Shown: positions 1 to 6,749 of the stretch, piece after piece | Position numbering within the stretch: position 1 is the first letter of the stretch | Layout of the letters: each line of letters begins with the position of its first letter | Assembly (NCBI GenBank): GCA_900771035.1 | Contig: CAAGML010000115.1 | Coordinates: 1-6,938 of the forward strand | Direction: 5' to 3' | Source: Bacteroidales bacterium | GTDB taxonomy: Bacteria > Bacteroidota > Bacteroidia > Bacteroidales > Paludibacteraceae | Length of the DNA stretch: 6,938 bases | Notes under the pieces: model-generated | Told to the model about the DNA's origin: nothing | Databases searched by the model: none | Seen by the model: the letters and a program-made list of their open reading frames with translations, nothing else | Position numbers and translations under genes: made by a program

Positions 1-93
1 ACAAGCAGCAAGATGCCAAAATTACTGCAAACCGAAGACAATCAAGCTCTGCTTGAAAAGTTGTGCGAACTGAGAGCAATCAAGCTTGCTTAG
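1..93 (+). CDS. C-terminal fragment of an unidentified protein (partial, 5' end outside window)
   Basis: Frame 1 is open from the first base and ends with TAG at 91-93, giving 30 residues that finish in MPKLLQTEDNQALLEKLCEL followed by RAIKLA. The composition (alternating Leu with charged residues, one predicted amphipathic helix over LLQTEDNQALLEKLCELRAI) reads like a real helical C-terminus rather than noise. I do not recognise the family. A transposase or DNA-binding protein tail is possible, but nothing here proves it. The gene would converge on the minus-strand operon ending at 187, leaving a 93-base gap. The stop codon lies within a stem-loop at 76-98. With only 30 codons, a chance open frame cannot be excluded. 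Confidence 0.4.
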   Translation, partial: TSSKMPKLLQTEDNQALLEKLCELRAIKLA

Positions 94-98
94 ATTGC
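76..98. repeat. Inverted repeat (stem-loop) spanning the stop codon of the left-edge frame
   Basis: The arms GCAATCAAG (76-84) and CTTAGATTGC (89-98) pair over 9 bp with A92 bulged and a CTTG loop at 85-88. No T run follows on either strand, so this is not a textbook intrinsic terminator. It sits in the convergent region between two genes and could limit read-through or protect 3' ends. A second short hairpin (TCAAGC-TCT-GCTTGA, 42-56) shares the sequence CAATCAAGCT with it (39-48 and 77-86). Function is inferred only from position. Confidence 0.45.
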
Positions 99-147
99 CG
101 AAGTGAAGCCAACTTTCTTGAATTTCTGAGGTGCAGCGTAATTTATC

Positions 148-177
148 AAAAAGAAACTTCAAAACGTCAAAAAGTTT
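148..177 (-). terminator. Weak candidate intrinsic terminator after the yitT-like gene
   Basis: On the minus strand, about 10 bases after the stop codon at 187-189, AAACTT (177-172) can pair with AAGTTT (159-154) around a 12-base loop. This is followed by C and then five T (152-148). The stem is only 6 bp and entirely AT-rich apart from one C-G pair at the inner end, so it is weak. It is the best termination candidate for the five-gene transcript. Rho-dependent termination or read-through is an equally good reading. Confidence 0.25.
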
Positions 178-186
178 ATTTGATGC

Positions 187-1077
187 TTATTTTCTTAATG
201 AGTCAAATCCTTCGCCATAGACGCCTATTGCCGGAATTTGTGATATAAATGCCTGACGGTCTATGGATTTGATTATTGCAAAAATATGTGACGATTCCTG
301 TTTCCTTACCAACACCGTCACAATCTTGATTTCGGATTTGGTGTACCATCCTTCGCCTGTCAGTACAGTCACGCCACGGTGCGCCTGACTTGAGATGGCC
401 TCGGCAATCTCGTCCGGTTTCTTTGTATATATGAAGAATTGCACCGACTGGCGGATACCGTTGATGTAGATATCCATTGATTCGTAGGCTATTATCATAA
501 ACAAAAGACCGTAAACCAGACTCTCGATTGTAGATTCAGGCACGAAGATTGACGAGCAGATAATCACCACATCTATGAATATCAACGCACGCCCGAGGGT
601 GATGTCTTTGTATTGGTTAATGATTTTCGCTATGATGTCCGAGCCTCCTGTCGAGCCGTTGTTTGTGAAGGCTATTGCCATACCGAAACCCTCTACGACA
701 CCTGCGATGATTACACTCATGAATGGGTCGAAGATTGGGAATTTCTCACCGAAAATATGCTCGAAGATGTCGTTCATCGGTATTGCGAACCAAAGTGTCA
801 TAAACCCTACACCCAGAATGGTGCGGAGGGTGAATTGCTTGTCAACAATCTTGAATGCTATCAAAAGCAGTATGATGTTGATTGCTAAATAGGTTGCCGA
901 CACTGGTATGGCACCGTCTGTGGCATAGTATGTTATTACGGCAATACCCGTCGCCCCGCCACCGGTGATGTGATGTGGCAAGATGAAGAATTGCCATGCC
1001 ATTACGTTCAGCAACAGACCGACGGCAATCGCCGTTATCTGCTTGGCAGTGTTTAATGTCTTGTTCTTGAATCTCAT
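187..1077 (-). CDS. YitT family membrane protein (DUF161 membrane part plus C-terminal DUF2179 domain)
   Basis: This is a 296-residue inner-membrane protein of a widespread family whose molecular function is not established; some members have been discussed as transporters. Hydrophobic segments are visible at about residues 15-33, 60-77, 85-100, 117-138, 162-179 and 184-199. The family hallmarks are 'HHITGGGATGIA' near 35-46 and 'NNGSTGGSDIIAKII' at 139-153. From about 212 to 290 follows the soluble DUF2179 domain with 'RGVTVLTGEGWYTKSE' (split here as residues 234-249) and 'IPAIGVYGEGF' at the end. The length is typical of the family. The ATG at 1077 lies only 4 bases after the leuS stop, behind an A-rich stretch (AAACAATAGACTT) with no clear Shine-Dalgarno sequence, as is common in Bacteroidota. 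It is the last gene of the operon. The family assignment is firm; the substrate, if any, is unknown. Confidence 0.9.
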   Translation of the reverse strand: MRFKNKTLNTAKQITAIAVGLLLNVMAWQFFILPHHITGGGATGIAVITYYATDGAIPVSATYLAINIILLLIAFKIVDKQFTLRTILGVGFMTLWFAIPMNDIFEHIFGEKFPIFDPFMSVIIAGVVEGFGMAIAFTNNGSTGGSDIIAKIINQYKDITLGRALIFIDVVIICSSIFVPESTIESLVYGLLFMIIAYESMDIYINGIRQSVQFFIYTKKPDEIAEAISSQAHRGVTVLTGEGWYTKSEIKIVTVLVRKQESSHIFAIIKSIDRQAFISQIPAIGVYGEGFDSLRK

Positions 1078-1081
1078 AAGT

Positions 1082-3871
1082 CTATTGTTTCACCACGAAG
1101 TTAACCATCTTTCCAGGGATGATAATCTCCTTGACAATGTTTTTACCGTCCATCAACCCCTTTTTGTTCAGGGCGGCTATGGCTGCCTCACGGACTTCTG
1201 CCTGCGATGCTCCTGCCGCAATGTCGATGGTCTCTTTTACCTTACCGTTGATGGCTACTGGCTGTTTCACTGTGTCTTCAACCAACCATTTTTTGTCAAC
1301 CTCTGGGAATTTGGCATCGCATACTGTTGTCTCGTTGCCACAGGCGTGCCACAACTCTTCTGCCAAATGAGGAGCGTATGGCGCTATGATTACTGCCAAA
1401 GGTTCGAGAACTTTCCTTGAATGGCATTTCAACGAGGTCAACTCGTTGACGCACACCATAAATGCGGGTATTGTGGTGTTGAACGAGAAGTTCTCTATGT
1501 CCCAAGCCACTTTCTCGATGGTTTTGTGCAGGGCTTTCATCATCTCTGGCGTTGGCTCGGCGTTGTCTATAATCCACCCATTGTCGTCAGCATACAGTTT
1601 CCACATCTTGCGCAGGAAACGTGAAACACCGTCAATACCTTTTGTGTCCCAAGGTTTTGACTGTTCCAAAGGTCCGAGGAACATCTCATATAATCTCAAT
1701 GTGTCAGCACCGTATTTTTCCACGACGTTGTCAGGGTTGACCACGTTGAACATTGATTTCGACATCTTTTCTACAGCGTATCCGCAAATGTACTGTTGCT
1801 CGGATGGTTTGCCTAAGTATGGGTTGTCTGCATCAAGTGTCGAAGAGCCGTCGGCAAAAACGAATTGTGCGTCTTTGTATTCAGGGTTCCATGCACGGAA
1901 TGCGTTGATGTCGAGAATATCGTTGTTTACTATGTTGACATCTACGTGGATAGGCTGTGTGCGGTTCTTGTACTCTGGGTTGTCTATGAGGTTGTAGGAT
2001 ATGAACAGATTGCCCGTTGAACCTTCGCCAATGAAACGATATACGAAGTTGGAACGCCCCTGAATCATACCTTGGTTCACCAGTTTCTTGTATGGCTCTT
2101 CTTCGCAGACAATACCCAAATCATACAAAAACTTATTCCAGAAACGAGAATAAATCAGGTGACCCGTAGCATGTTCCGTTCCTCCAACGTATAAATCCAC
2201 CTGCCTCCAGTATTCATCCGCCTCTTTGCCCACAAGTGCCTCAGTGTTATGAGGGTCCATGTATCTCAGATAATAAGCCGATGATCCTGCAAATCCCGGC
2301 ATGGTGTTCAACTCTATTGGATACCCATCTTCTGTCACCCAATTTTCAGCATGTCCCAATGGTGGACGACCGTCAGCTGTTGGCTTGAACTCTTTGATTT
2401 CAGGCAGTAGCAGTGGCAGTTTGCTCTCGTCCATCACACATGGCACTCCATCTTTGTAATATACGGGGAATGGCTCTCCCCAATATCTCTGGCGCGAGAA
2501 TATTGCATCTCGCAGACGGTAATTAACCTTCACACGTCCAAGCCCTTTCTCCGTTATGTATCTCTTCATTTCGGCTATTGCAGCTTTGACTTCCAAACCG
2601 TTCAGGAATCCTGAGTTGATGACCTTGCCCTCTTTTGCGTCGTAACTCTCTTCGCTTACGTCTGCCCCTTCAATCAACGGGATTATTGGCAGGTCAAAGT
2701 GTTTGGCGAATGCGTAGTCGCGTGAGTCGTGCGCAGGTACAGCCATGATTGCGCCTGTACCATAACCTGCAAGCACATAGTCAGAAACATATACTGGTAT
2801 TTCCGCCTTTGTCAATGGGTTGATGGCGTAAGCACCTGTGAATACACCTGTCACCCTGCGGTCTGAAATCCTCTCACGCTCGGTGCGTTTCTTGACCATG
2901 GCAAGATACTCATCAACAGCCACACGCTGCTCTTTAGTAGTTATCATGTCAACATATTGGCTTTCAGGCGCAAGCACCATAAAAGTAACGCCAAAAACAG
3001 TGTCGGCACGTGTCGTGAATATCTCAAGTTCAACGTCTTTGTCTTTCACAGGGAAATACATCTCAGCACCTTCGGAACGTCCAATCCAGTTCCTTTGTGT
3101 CTCTTTCAGCGATTCTGTCCAGTCAACACTCTCAAGACCACGGAGCAGCCTCTCAGCGTATGCCGAAACCCTCAGCGACCATTGTCTCATCACTTTCTGC
3201 TCTACAGGGAATCCCCCACGTACCGATAACCCCTCAGACACTTCGTCGTTTGCCAACACAGTACCCAGGGCAGGACACCAGTTAACTTTTGTATCAGCCA
3301 GATAAGCAATCCTGTATTGCATCAGTCTTTCTGATTTCTGAGCCTCGGTCATATTCTTCCACTCTGCATCCTCTCTCTCGAATTTCTCCACCAACTCGCT
3401 GATTGGCCTTGCGCACTGACGCTCTGTGTCATAGTAGTGGTTGAACATCTGGATGAAAGCCCATTGTGTCCACTTGTAATACCCAGGTTCGCAGGTTCTT
3501 ACCTCACGGCTCCAGTCATACGAGAAACCAATCTTGTCCAACTGTTCACGATAGCGGTTGATATTCTTTTCGGTGGTCACTGCCGGGTGTTGTCCTGTCT
3601 GTATCGCATACTGTTCGGCAGGAAGTCCGTAAGAGTCGTAACCCATTGGGTGCAAGACGTTGAACCCTTTCAGTCTCTTGTATCTTGAGTATATGTCTGA
3701 AGCTATGTAGCCGAGTGGATGACCAACGTGCAACCCTGCTCCCGAAGGGTAAGGGAACATATCCAGCACATAGAATTTTGGTCTGCTGTTATCCACATTC
3801 ACCTCGTAGGTCTTATCCTTAACCCACTGGCTCTGCCATTTTTTCTCGATTTCTCTAAAGTTGTAGTCCAT
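1082..3871 (-). CDS. leuS: Leucine--tRNA ligase (cytoplasmic class I aminoacyl-tRNA synthetase)
   Basis: The enzyme charges tRNA-Leu with leucine using ATP and hydrolyses mischarged tRNA in its CP1 editing domain. Visible landmarks are: the HIGH-type signature HVGH at residues 48-51; the editing-site threonine-rich peptide TTRADTVFG (286-294); the editing segment [19 protein letters not shown] (371-389), with D385 matching the conserved editing aspartate; the signature KMSKS at 702-706; and the anticodon-binding helices and C-terminal domain beyond about 740. At 929 residues it is longer than the roughly 860 of E. coli. The excess includes a charged stretch at about 150-190 and a long insertion at about 605-697 ahead of KMSKS. 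The zinc-1 module keeps WCP (198-200) but has VRGG where E. coli has a cysteine-rich WRC motif, so zinc is probably not bound there. The ATG at 3871 lies 4 bases after the era stop; the leader is A-rich (AAGACTAAAAAT). The stop is TAG at 1082-1084. Confidence 0.97.
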   Translation of the reverse strand: MDYNFREIEKKWQSQWVKDKTYEVNVDNSRPKFYVLDMFPYPSGAGLHVGHPLGYIASDIYSRYKRLKGFNVLHPMGYDSYGLPAEQYAIQTGQHPAVTTEKNINRYREQLDKIGFSYDWSREVRTCEPGYYKWTQWAFIQMFNHYYDTERQCARPISELVEKFEREDAEWKNMTEAQKSERLMQYRIAYLADTKVNWCPALGTVLANDEVSEGLSVRGGFPVEQKVMRQWSLRVSAYAERLLRGLESVDWTESLKETQRNWIGRSEGAEMYFPVKDKDVELEIFTTRADTVFGVTFMVLAPESQYVDMITTKEQRVAVDEYLAMVKKRTERERISDRRVTGVFTGAYAINPLTKAEIPVYVSDYVLAGYGTGAIMAVPAHDSRDYAFAKHFDLPIIPLIEGADVSEESYDAKEGKVINSGFLNGLEVKAAIAEMKRYITEKGLGRVKVNYRLRDAIFSRQRYWGEPFPVYYKDGVPCVMDESKLPLLLPEIKEFKPTADGRPPLGHAENWVTEDGYPIELNTMPGFAGSSAYYLRYMDPHNTEALVGKEADEYWRQVDLYVGGTEHATGHLIYSRFWNKFLYDLGIVCEEEPYKKLVNQGMIQGRSNFVYRFIGEGSTGNLFISYNLIDNPEYKNRTQPIHVDVNIVNNDILDINAFRAWNPEYKDAQFVFADGSSTLDADNPYLGKPSEQQYICGYAVEKMSKSMFNVVNPDNVVEKYGADTLRLYEMFLGPLEQSKPWDTKGIDGVSRFLRKMWKLYADDNGWIIDNAEPTPEMMKALHKTIEKVAWDIENFSFNTTIPAFMVCVNELTSLKCHSRKVLEPLAVIIAPYAPHLAEELWHACGNETTVCDAKFPEVDKKWLVEDTVKQPVAINGKVKETIDIAAGASQAEVREAAIAALNKKGLMDGKNIVKEIIIPGKMVNFVVKQ

Positions 3872-3875
3872 ATTT

Positions 3876-4766
3876 TTAGTCTTTATGTTCTAATTGGTAT
3901 CCGAATGACCTCAGTTTCTGTTCCCTGTTCCTCCAGTCTTTCTCGACTCTAACCACAGTCTCCAAAAACACTTTTTTCCCGAAGAATGCCTCTATGTCTT
4001 TCCTTGCCTCAATCCCCACTTTCCTTATCGACGCACCTCCGTGGCCTATGATGATTCCCTTCTGCGAGTCACGTTCGCAATATATTATCGCTCTGATTTT
4101 TATAATGTTAGCCTCTTCCTTGAATTCTTCAACTGCAACTTCCACGGCGTATGGCACCTCCTTGTCGTAGTTCAGCAGGATTTTCTCCCTTATAATCTCG
4201 TCAACGAAGAACCTTTCTGGTCTGTCCGTCAGTGCGTCACGGTCGAAGTACGGTTCACCTTCCGGCAGCAGTGACACTATGTGTTTTATCAACGTGTCAA
4301 CGCCGAATTTGTTAAGTGCCGAAATCGGGAAAATCTCTGCGTCAGGCAACTCTTTGTGCCACATATCCACCATTGCCTCAAGCCTTTGCTGGTCAATGAG
4401 GTCTATCTTGTTTATCAACACAATCGTGTGTATATGATCCATTTTCTTGACTTTCTCCAAGTAGAATGCGTTTTTCTCCATCGAGTCCTGAGTGTCAGTC
4501 ACATACAGCAGCACGTCAGCGTCCGTCAGTGCCGACATCGAGAACCCGAGCATAGCCTCCTGCATCTTGTAGTTTGGCTTCAGCACCCCTGGCGTGTCTG
4601 AGTAAACTATCTGGAAATCATCACCGTTGACGATGCCCATTATTCTGTGGCGTGTCGTCTGGGCCTTTGACGTTATTATCGAAATCCTCTCACCCACAAG
4701 GGCGTTCATCAGCGTCGATTTTCCCACGTTGGGGTTGCCTACTATGTTTACGAATCCTGATTTCAT
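3876..4766 (-). CDS. era: GTPase Era, 16S rRNA-binding ribosome assembly factor
   Basis: Era is an essential GTPase that binds the 3' end of 16S rRNA and assists 30S subunit maturation; it acts in the cytoplasm, partly at the membrane. All G-box motifs are present: G1 GNPNVGKST (10-18), G2 region [10 protein letters not shown] (32-41), G3 DTPG (57-60), G4 NKID (119-122) and G5 SAL (149-151). The C-terminal KH domain has its GxxG loop as GHGG at 241-244 within [14 protein letters not shown] (238-251), and the protein ends with the usual [13 protein letters not shown] (278-290). At 296 residues the length is normal and nothing is missing. The start ATG (4766-4764) overlaps the stop TGA (4765-4763) of the chorismate mutase gene as ATGA, which points to translational coupling. 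leuS follows after 4 bases. Confidence 0.97.
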   Translation of the reverse strand: MKSGFVNIVGNPNVGKSTLMNALVGERISIITSKAQTTRHRIMGIVNGDDFQIVYSDTPGVLKPNYKMQEAMLGFSMSALTDADVLLYVTDTQDSMEKNAFYLEKVKKMDHIHTIVLINKIDLIDQQRLEAMVDMWHKELPDAEIFPISALNKFGVDTLIKHIVSLLPEGEPYFDRDALTDRPERFFVDEIIREKILLNYDKEVPYAVEVAVEEFKEEANIIKIRAIIYCERDSQKGIIIGHGGASIRKVGIEARKDIEAFFGKKVFLETVVRVEKDWRNREQKLRSFGYQLEHKD

Positions 4767-5020
4767 ATTTCTTGTTGTTTTACCGATTCTTTGTGTATTA
4801 TTCCATAAATCCCCTCCACGCTTTCACGGCTGTACGAAGGGCAATTATCCACCCATCTCTCCATCACTTTCCTACGTCTATCCTCTTGCACCACATCTAT
4901 CCCCTCGACACGCTTTGTCTCAGCTATTTCCCTCGATAATTCCATACGTCTCTCCAACAGGCGGCAAATCTCACCGTCCGTTCTGTCAAAATCCGCTCTT
5001 ATTTCATCTAATTTTCTCAT
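4763..5020 (-). CDS. Small stand-alone chorismate mutase domain protein (AroQ class, CM_2 type)
   Basis: The 85-residue, all-helical protein matches the AroQ chorismate mutase fold, which converts chorismate to prephenate on the way to phenylalanine and tyrosine. Aligned by eye with the E. coli P-protein mutase domain, R8, R25, K36 and R48 fall on the substrate-binding R11, R28, K39 and R51, and Q82 falls on Q88 near the C-terminus (IIHKESVKQQ). Two positions differ: D48 is Q45 here and E52 is R49. Activity is therefore likely but not certain, and an isochorismate pyruvate-lyase-like or regulatory role is an alternative. The length fits a single domain with no fused dehydratase, dehydrogenase or DAHP synthase. 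The ATG shares one base with the preceding stop (TAATG, 5022-5018), and the stop overlaps the era start, so it is sandwiched by coupled junctions. Confidence 0.8.
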   Translation of the reverse strand: MRKLDEIRADFDRTDGEICRLLERRMELSREIAETKRVEGIDVVQEDRRRKVMERWVDNCPSYSRESVEGIYGIIHKESVKQQEI

Positions 5021-6570
5021 TATCTGAATTTGACAATCTTCACCTCGCCTTTTTCACCATCTTTGCCATTGCGTCCTGGTTTTCCGTCTTTTGCCTTGCC
5101 TTTGCACGAGGAGCCGTTGCCATGTATTCCTCCCACGCCGCCGTCACCGCCGTCACCGCCTTTTCCGCCATCGACATTGATAACGACCATACCGTCAGGA
5201 ATCTGGCTATCCATAATGACAAGCAACGTAGCGCCATTTTCGCCATCCTCGCCATTTTCTCCGTCACTACCAGCCTCGCCGCACGTTCCAGCCTCGGTTT
5301 TTGTCAGGTTGCCCTCTTTGTAAGTCAGTTTTGGTCTTCCTGCCGCACCTGCCGCACCGTCTTCGCCGTCTTCACCGTTGCGTCCACTCGCGTCAACTTC
5401 AAGGGGTATTGTCACTCTCGTTTTTATATTCTTAGTGAAGTCAAATAGCCATGCCTCTTTCTTCGCACTCTGATAATCCGTTATCATTATCGTTCCGCAT
5501 CTTGTCTCAATGCGCACCTTCGCTTTCGCATCTCCTTTCTCCTCTATGCACACAGGGGCTTTTGCCGTGTTGAACCTCTCCCCGTTGGTAAGGTAGTATT
5601 CTTCCATCTCTCTCATACTTCCGAAGTTCATCATTCTTCGTGACTGAAACTCCTCAAGGTCAGCCACGTAGTCCTCGGTCTCTCGCACTCTGTAGTCTAT
5701 GTGGCTTTTCATAAAGTCGCCCACGGTTGCGAAAGTGTCGTTCCCCATCTCTTGTATTTCGGTTGAATATAGCTTGAACGGTCCACCCAACTCTTTGCCT
5801 AAGAACTCCAGCGTACCCTTGCCGTCCTCTACCACAGTCACCTCGTCGAAATACATAACCTGCCTGTCAGTCTCTTTATAGACCAGATAGGTGTTACCAG
5901 TGTATCTAATCACTCCGAATGTCCCGAACCACTCGTTACTCTCTCCTGCCTGTTTTGTGGTCACTGGCTTCTTGCTCTTCTTGTCAAATGCGGTTATACC
6001 GTTCGGACCTTTTGTGTTGCGTGCTTTTGCGCATACGCCCAGAATGTGCTTGTCGTCTTCTAACAGTTTCGTGAAGAATATCCTCGACGTGGGGCGTATT
6101 CTCGTCTCTTTCCCGAATCTGTCCAACAGCTCCATCATCTGGTGGCGGTTTATCCACACGCTCGATGTCTCGAAATCCTGCCCTCCTGTGCTGTTGTACG
6201 ATGGCAACTCGGCGAATCCGTTTCTGAAAACCACACAATCCGTCCTTCCTCTGTAACCGTTTGTCTGCATGTCAGGGTGGAAACTTTTGCCGTCAAGGAA
6301 CGCCACCCATTTGCCGTTCTCGTTGATGAAACCGTGCTTCCATGCTCCCTGTCTGTCGGGACTTTCAGCCACATACGCCAGACCTTCGCCGAACTCCATT
6401 GCTATGGCAAATCGGGCTGATATCACCATTCTTCCGTCATCGTTGGCATAGCCGTATTTCTCGCCACGCCTTACGGGATGGAGCGTCGAACCCTCCCCGA
6501 AAAGCGGAACGACACCGAACAAGAATACTATAATAATGCTTAATGCTTTGTCTCTTAGTGATATAATCAT
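5020..6570 (-). CDS. Exported WG-repeat protein with collagen-like / polyglycine-repeat C-terminus
   Basis: This 516-residue protein begins with a probable signal peptide: positive residues R6 and K8, a hydrophobic core at about 9-24, and likely cleavage near G25. There is no lipobox cysteine, so it is probably periplasmic or released or surface-exposed rather than a lipoprotein. Residues about 31-67 (GEKYGYANDDGRMVISARF and GEGLAYV) and 78-95 (KHGFINENGKWVAF) are WG-type beta repeats. Residues about 140-395 are not recognisable to me. The last 120 residues contain glycine-repeat blocks at 396-411 (GRNGEDGEDGAAGAAG), 428-446, 468-486 (GGX type) and 496-509, separated by beta-strand-like segments (ATLLVIMDS, MVVINVDG) and closed by EVKIVKF. 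No type IX sorting domain is obvious. It leads the operon, about 22-30 bases behind the promoter. The ATG at 6570 is the only start consistent with both promoter and signal peptide. A role in the envelope or surface is an inference; no specific function can be assigned. Confidence 0.8.
   Translation of the reverse strand: MIISLRDKALSIIIVFLFGVVPLFGEGSTLHPVRRGEKYGYANDDGRMVISARFAIAMEFGEGLAYVAESPDRQGAWKHGFINENGKWVAFLDGKSFHPDMQTNGYRGRTDCVVFRNGFAELPSYNSTGGQDFETSSVWINRHQMMELLDRFGKETRIRPTSRIFFTKLLEDDKHILGVCAKARNTKGPNGITAFDKKSKKPVTTKQAGESNEWFGTFGVIRYTGNTYLVYKETDRQVMYFDEVTVVEDGKGTLEFLGKELGGPFKLYSTEIQEMGNDTFATVGDFMKSHIDYRVRETEDYVADLEEFQSRRMMNFGSMREMEEYYLTNGERFNTAKAPVCIEEKGDAKAKVRIETRCGTIMITDYQSAKKEAWLFDFTKNIKTRVTIPLEVDASGRNGEDGEDGAAGAAGRPKLTYKEGNLTKTEAGTCGEAGSDGENGEDGENGATLLVIMDSQIPDGMVVINVDGGKGGDGGDGGVGGIHGNGSSCKGKAKDGKPGRNGKDGEKGEVKIVKFR
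5137..5160 (-). repeat. In-frame 9-bp tandem repeat encoding GGDGGDGG
   Basis: On the plus strand GCCGTCACC occurs at 5140-5148 and again at 5149-5157, followed by a partial GCC. Read on the minus strand this is part of the run GGKGGDGGDGGVGG in the glycine-repeat tail of the exported protein. The unit is three codons, so gain or loss of copies would lengthen or shorten the tail without a frameshift. Confidence 0.75.
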
Positions 6571-6580
6571 AGCTCTCTCT

Positions 6581-6599
6581 GCTGCGTATATTACGCTGC
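6581..6599. promoter_or_regulatory. Near-perfect inverted repeat over the predicted transcription start (candidate operator)
   Basis: GCTGCGTA (6581-6588), a TAT spacer, and TACGCTGC (6592-6599) form 8-bp arms with a single T/T mismatch at the third position. The repeat touches the last base of the -7 box and covers the expected transcription start and early leader of the operon. Because transcription should start inside one arm, a protein-binding operator is more plausible than a full RNA hairpin. No regulator is encoded in the window to test this. Confidence 0.4.
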
Positions 6600-6630
6600 A
6601 AAGATACGAATTTTTCTTCTAATTTCGCAC
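6599..6630 (-). promoter_or_regulatory. Bacteroidota-type promoter of the five-gene operon
   Basis: The minus strand reads TATCTTTG at 6606-6599, an exact match to the Bacteroidota -7 consensus TAnnTTTG. The -33 element is poor: GTG at 6630-6628 is the nearest match to TTG at a 21-base spacing. Upstream lies an A/T tract (6632-6648) that could act as an UP-like element. Transcription would begin about 20-25 bases before the ATG at 6570. The leader AGAGAGAGCT has no strong Shine-Dalgarno sequence. Confidence 0.65.
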
Positions 6631-6711
6631 CTTTTTTCGATAAAAAATGATGAGGCTGATTGTGTGAGCGGCGAGTCTTTATGCCTTACTTGCCGTATTT
6701 GTTGAATATAA

Positions 6712-6749
6712 GGGAAAGTTCGTGACCTTGGTGTAAGTCGGGAAAGTTC
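6712..6749 (+). repeat. 10-bp direct repeat GGGAAAGTTC
   Basis: Exact copies lie at 6712-6721 and 6740-6749, 28 bases apart start to start. They are about 105 and 135 bases upstream of the operon promoter. The function is unknown. Such a spacing would suit paired binding sites, but chance is also possible. Confidence 0.4.

Noticed and set aside
63..248. A 61-codon plus-strand frame starting at ATG 63
   Set aside because: It overlaps the frame ending at 93 and the end of the yitT-like gene, has no ribosome-binding site, and has an unconvincing composition.
1386..1997. A 203-codon plus-strand open frame inside leuS
   Set aside because: It is fully antisense to leuS coding sequence with all LeuRS motifs intact, and shows no domain of its own.
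5030..5323. A proline-rich plus-strand frame (many SPP/PPS units)
   Set aside because: It is the mirror image of the GXX/GGX glycine codons of the exported protein on the minus strand, not an independent gene.
4627..5448. A 273-codon plus-strand open frame across era, the chorismate mutase and the glycine-repeat tail
   Set aside because: It is antisense to three well-supported overlapping genes, has no recognisable domain, and its openness follows from the codon pattern of the opposite strand.
132..6600. TTACGCTGCA in inverted orientation at 132-141 and 6591-6600, flanking the whole operon
   Set aside because: A 10-bp match in opposite orientation is expected many times by chance in a window of this size, and there is no other sign of element ends.
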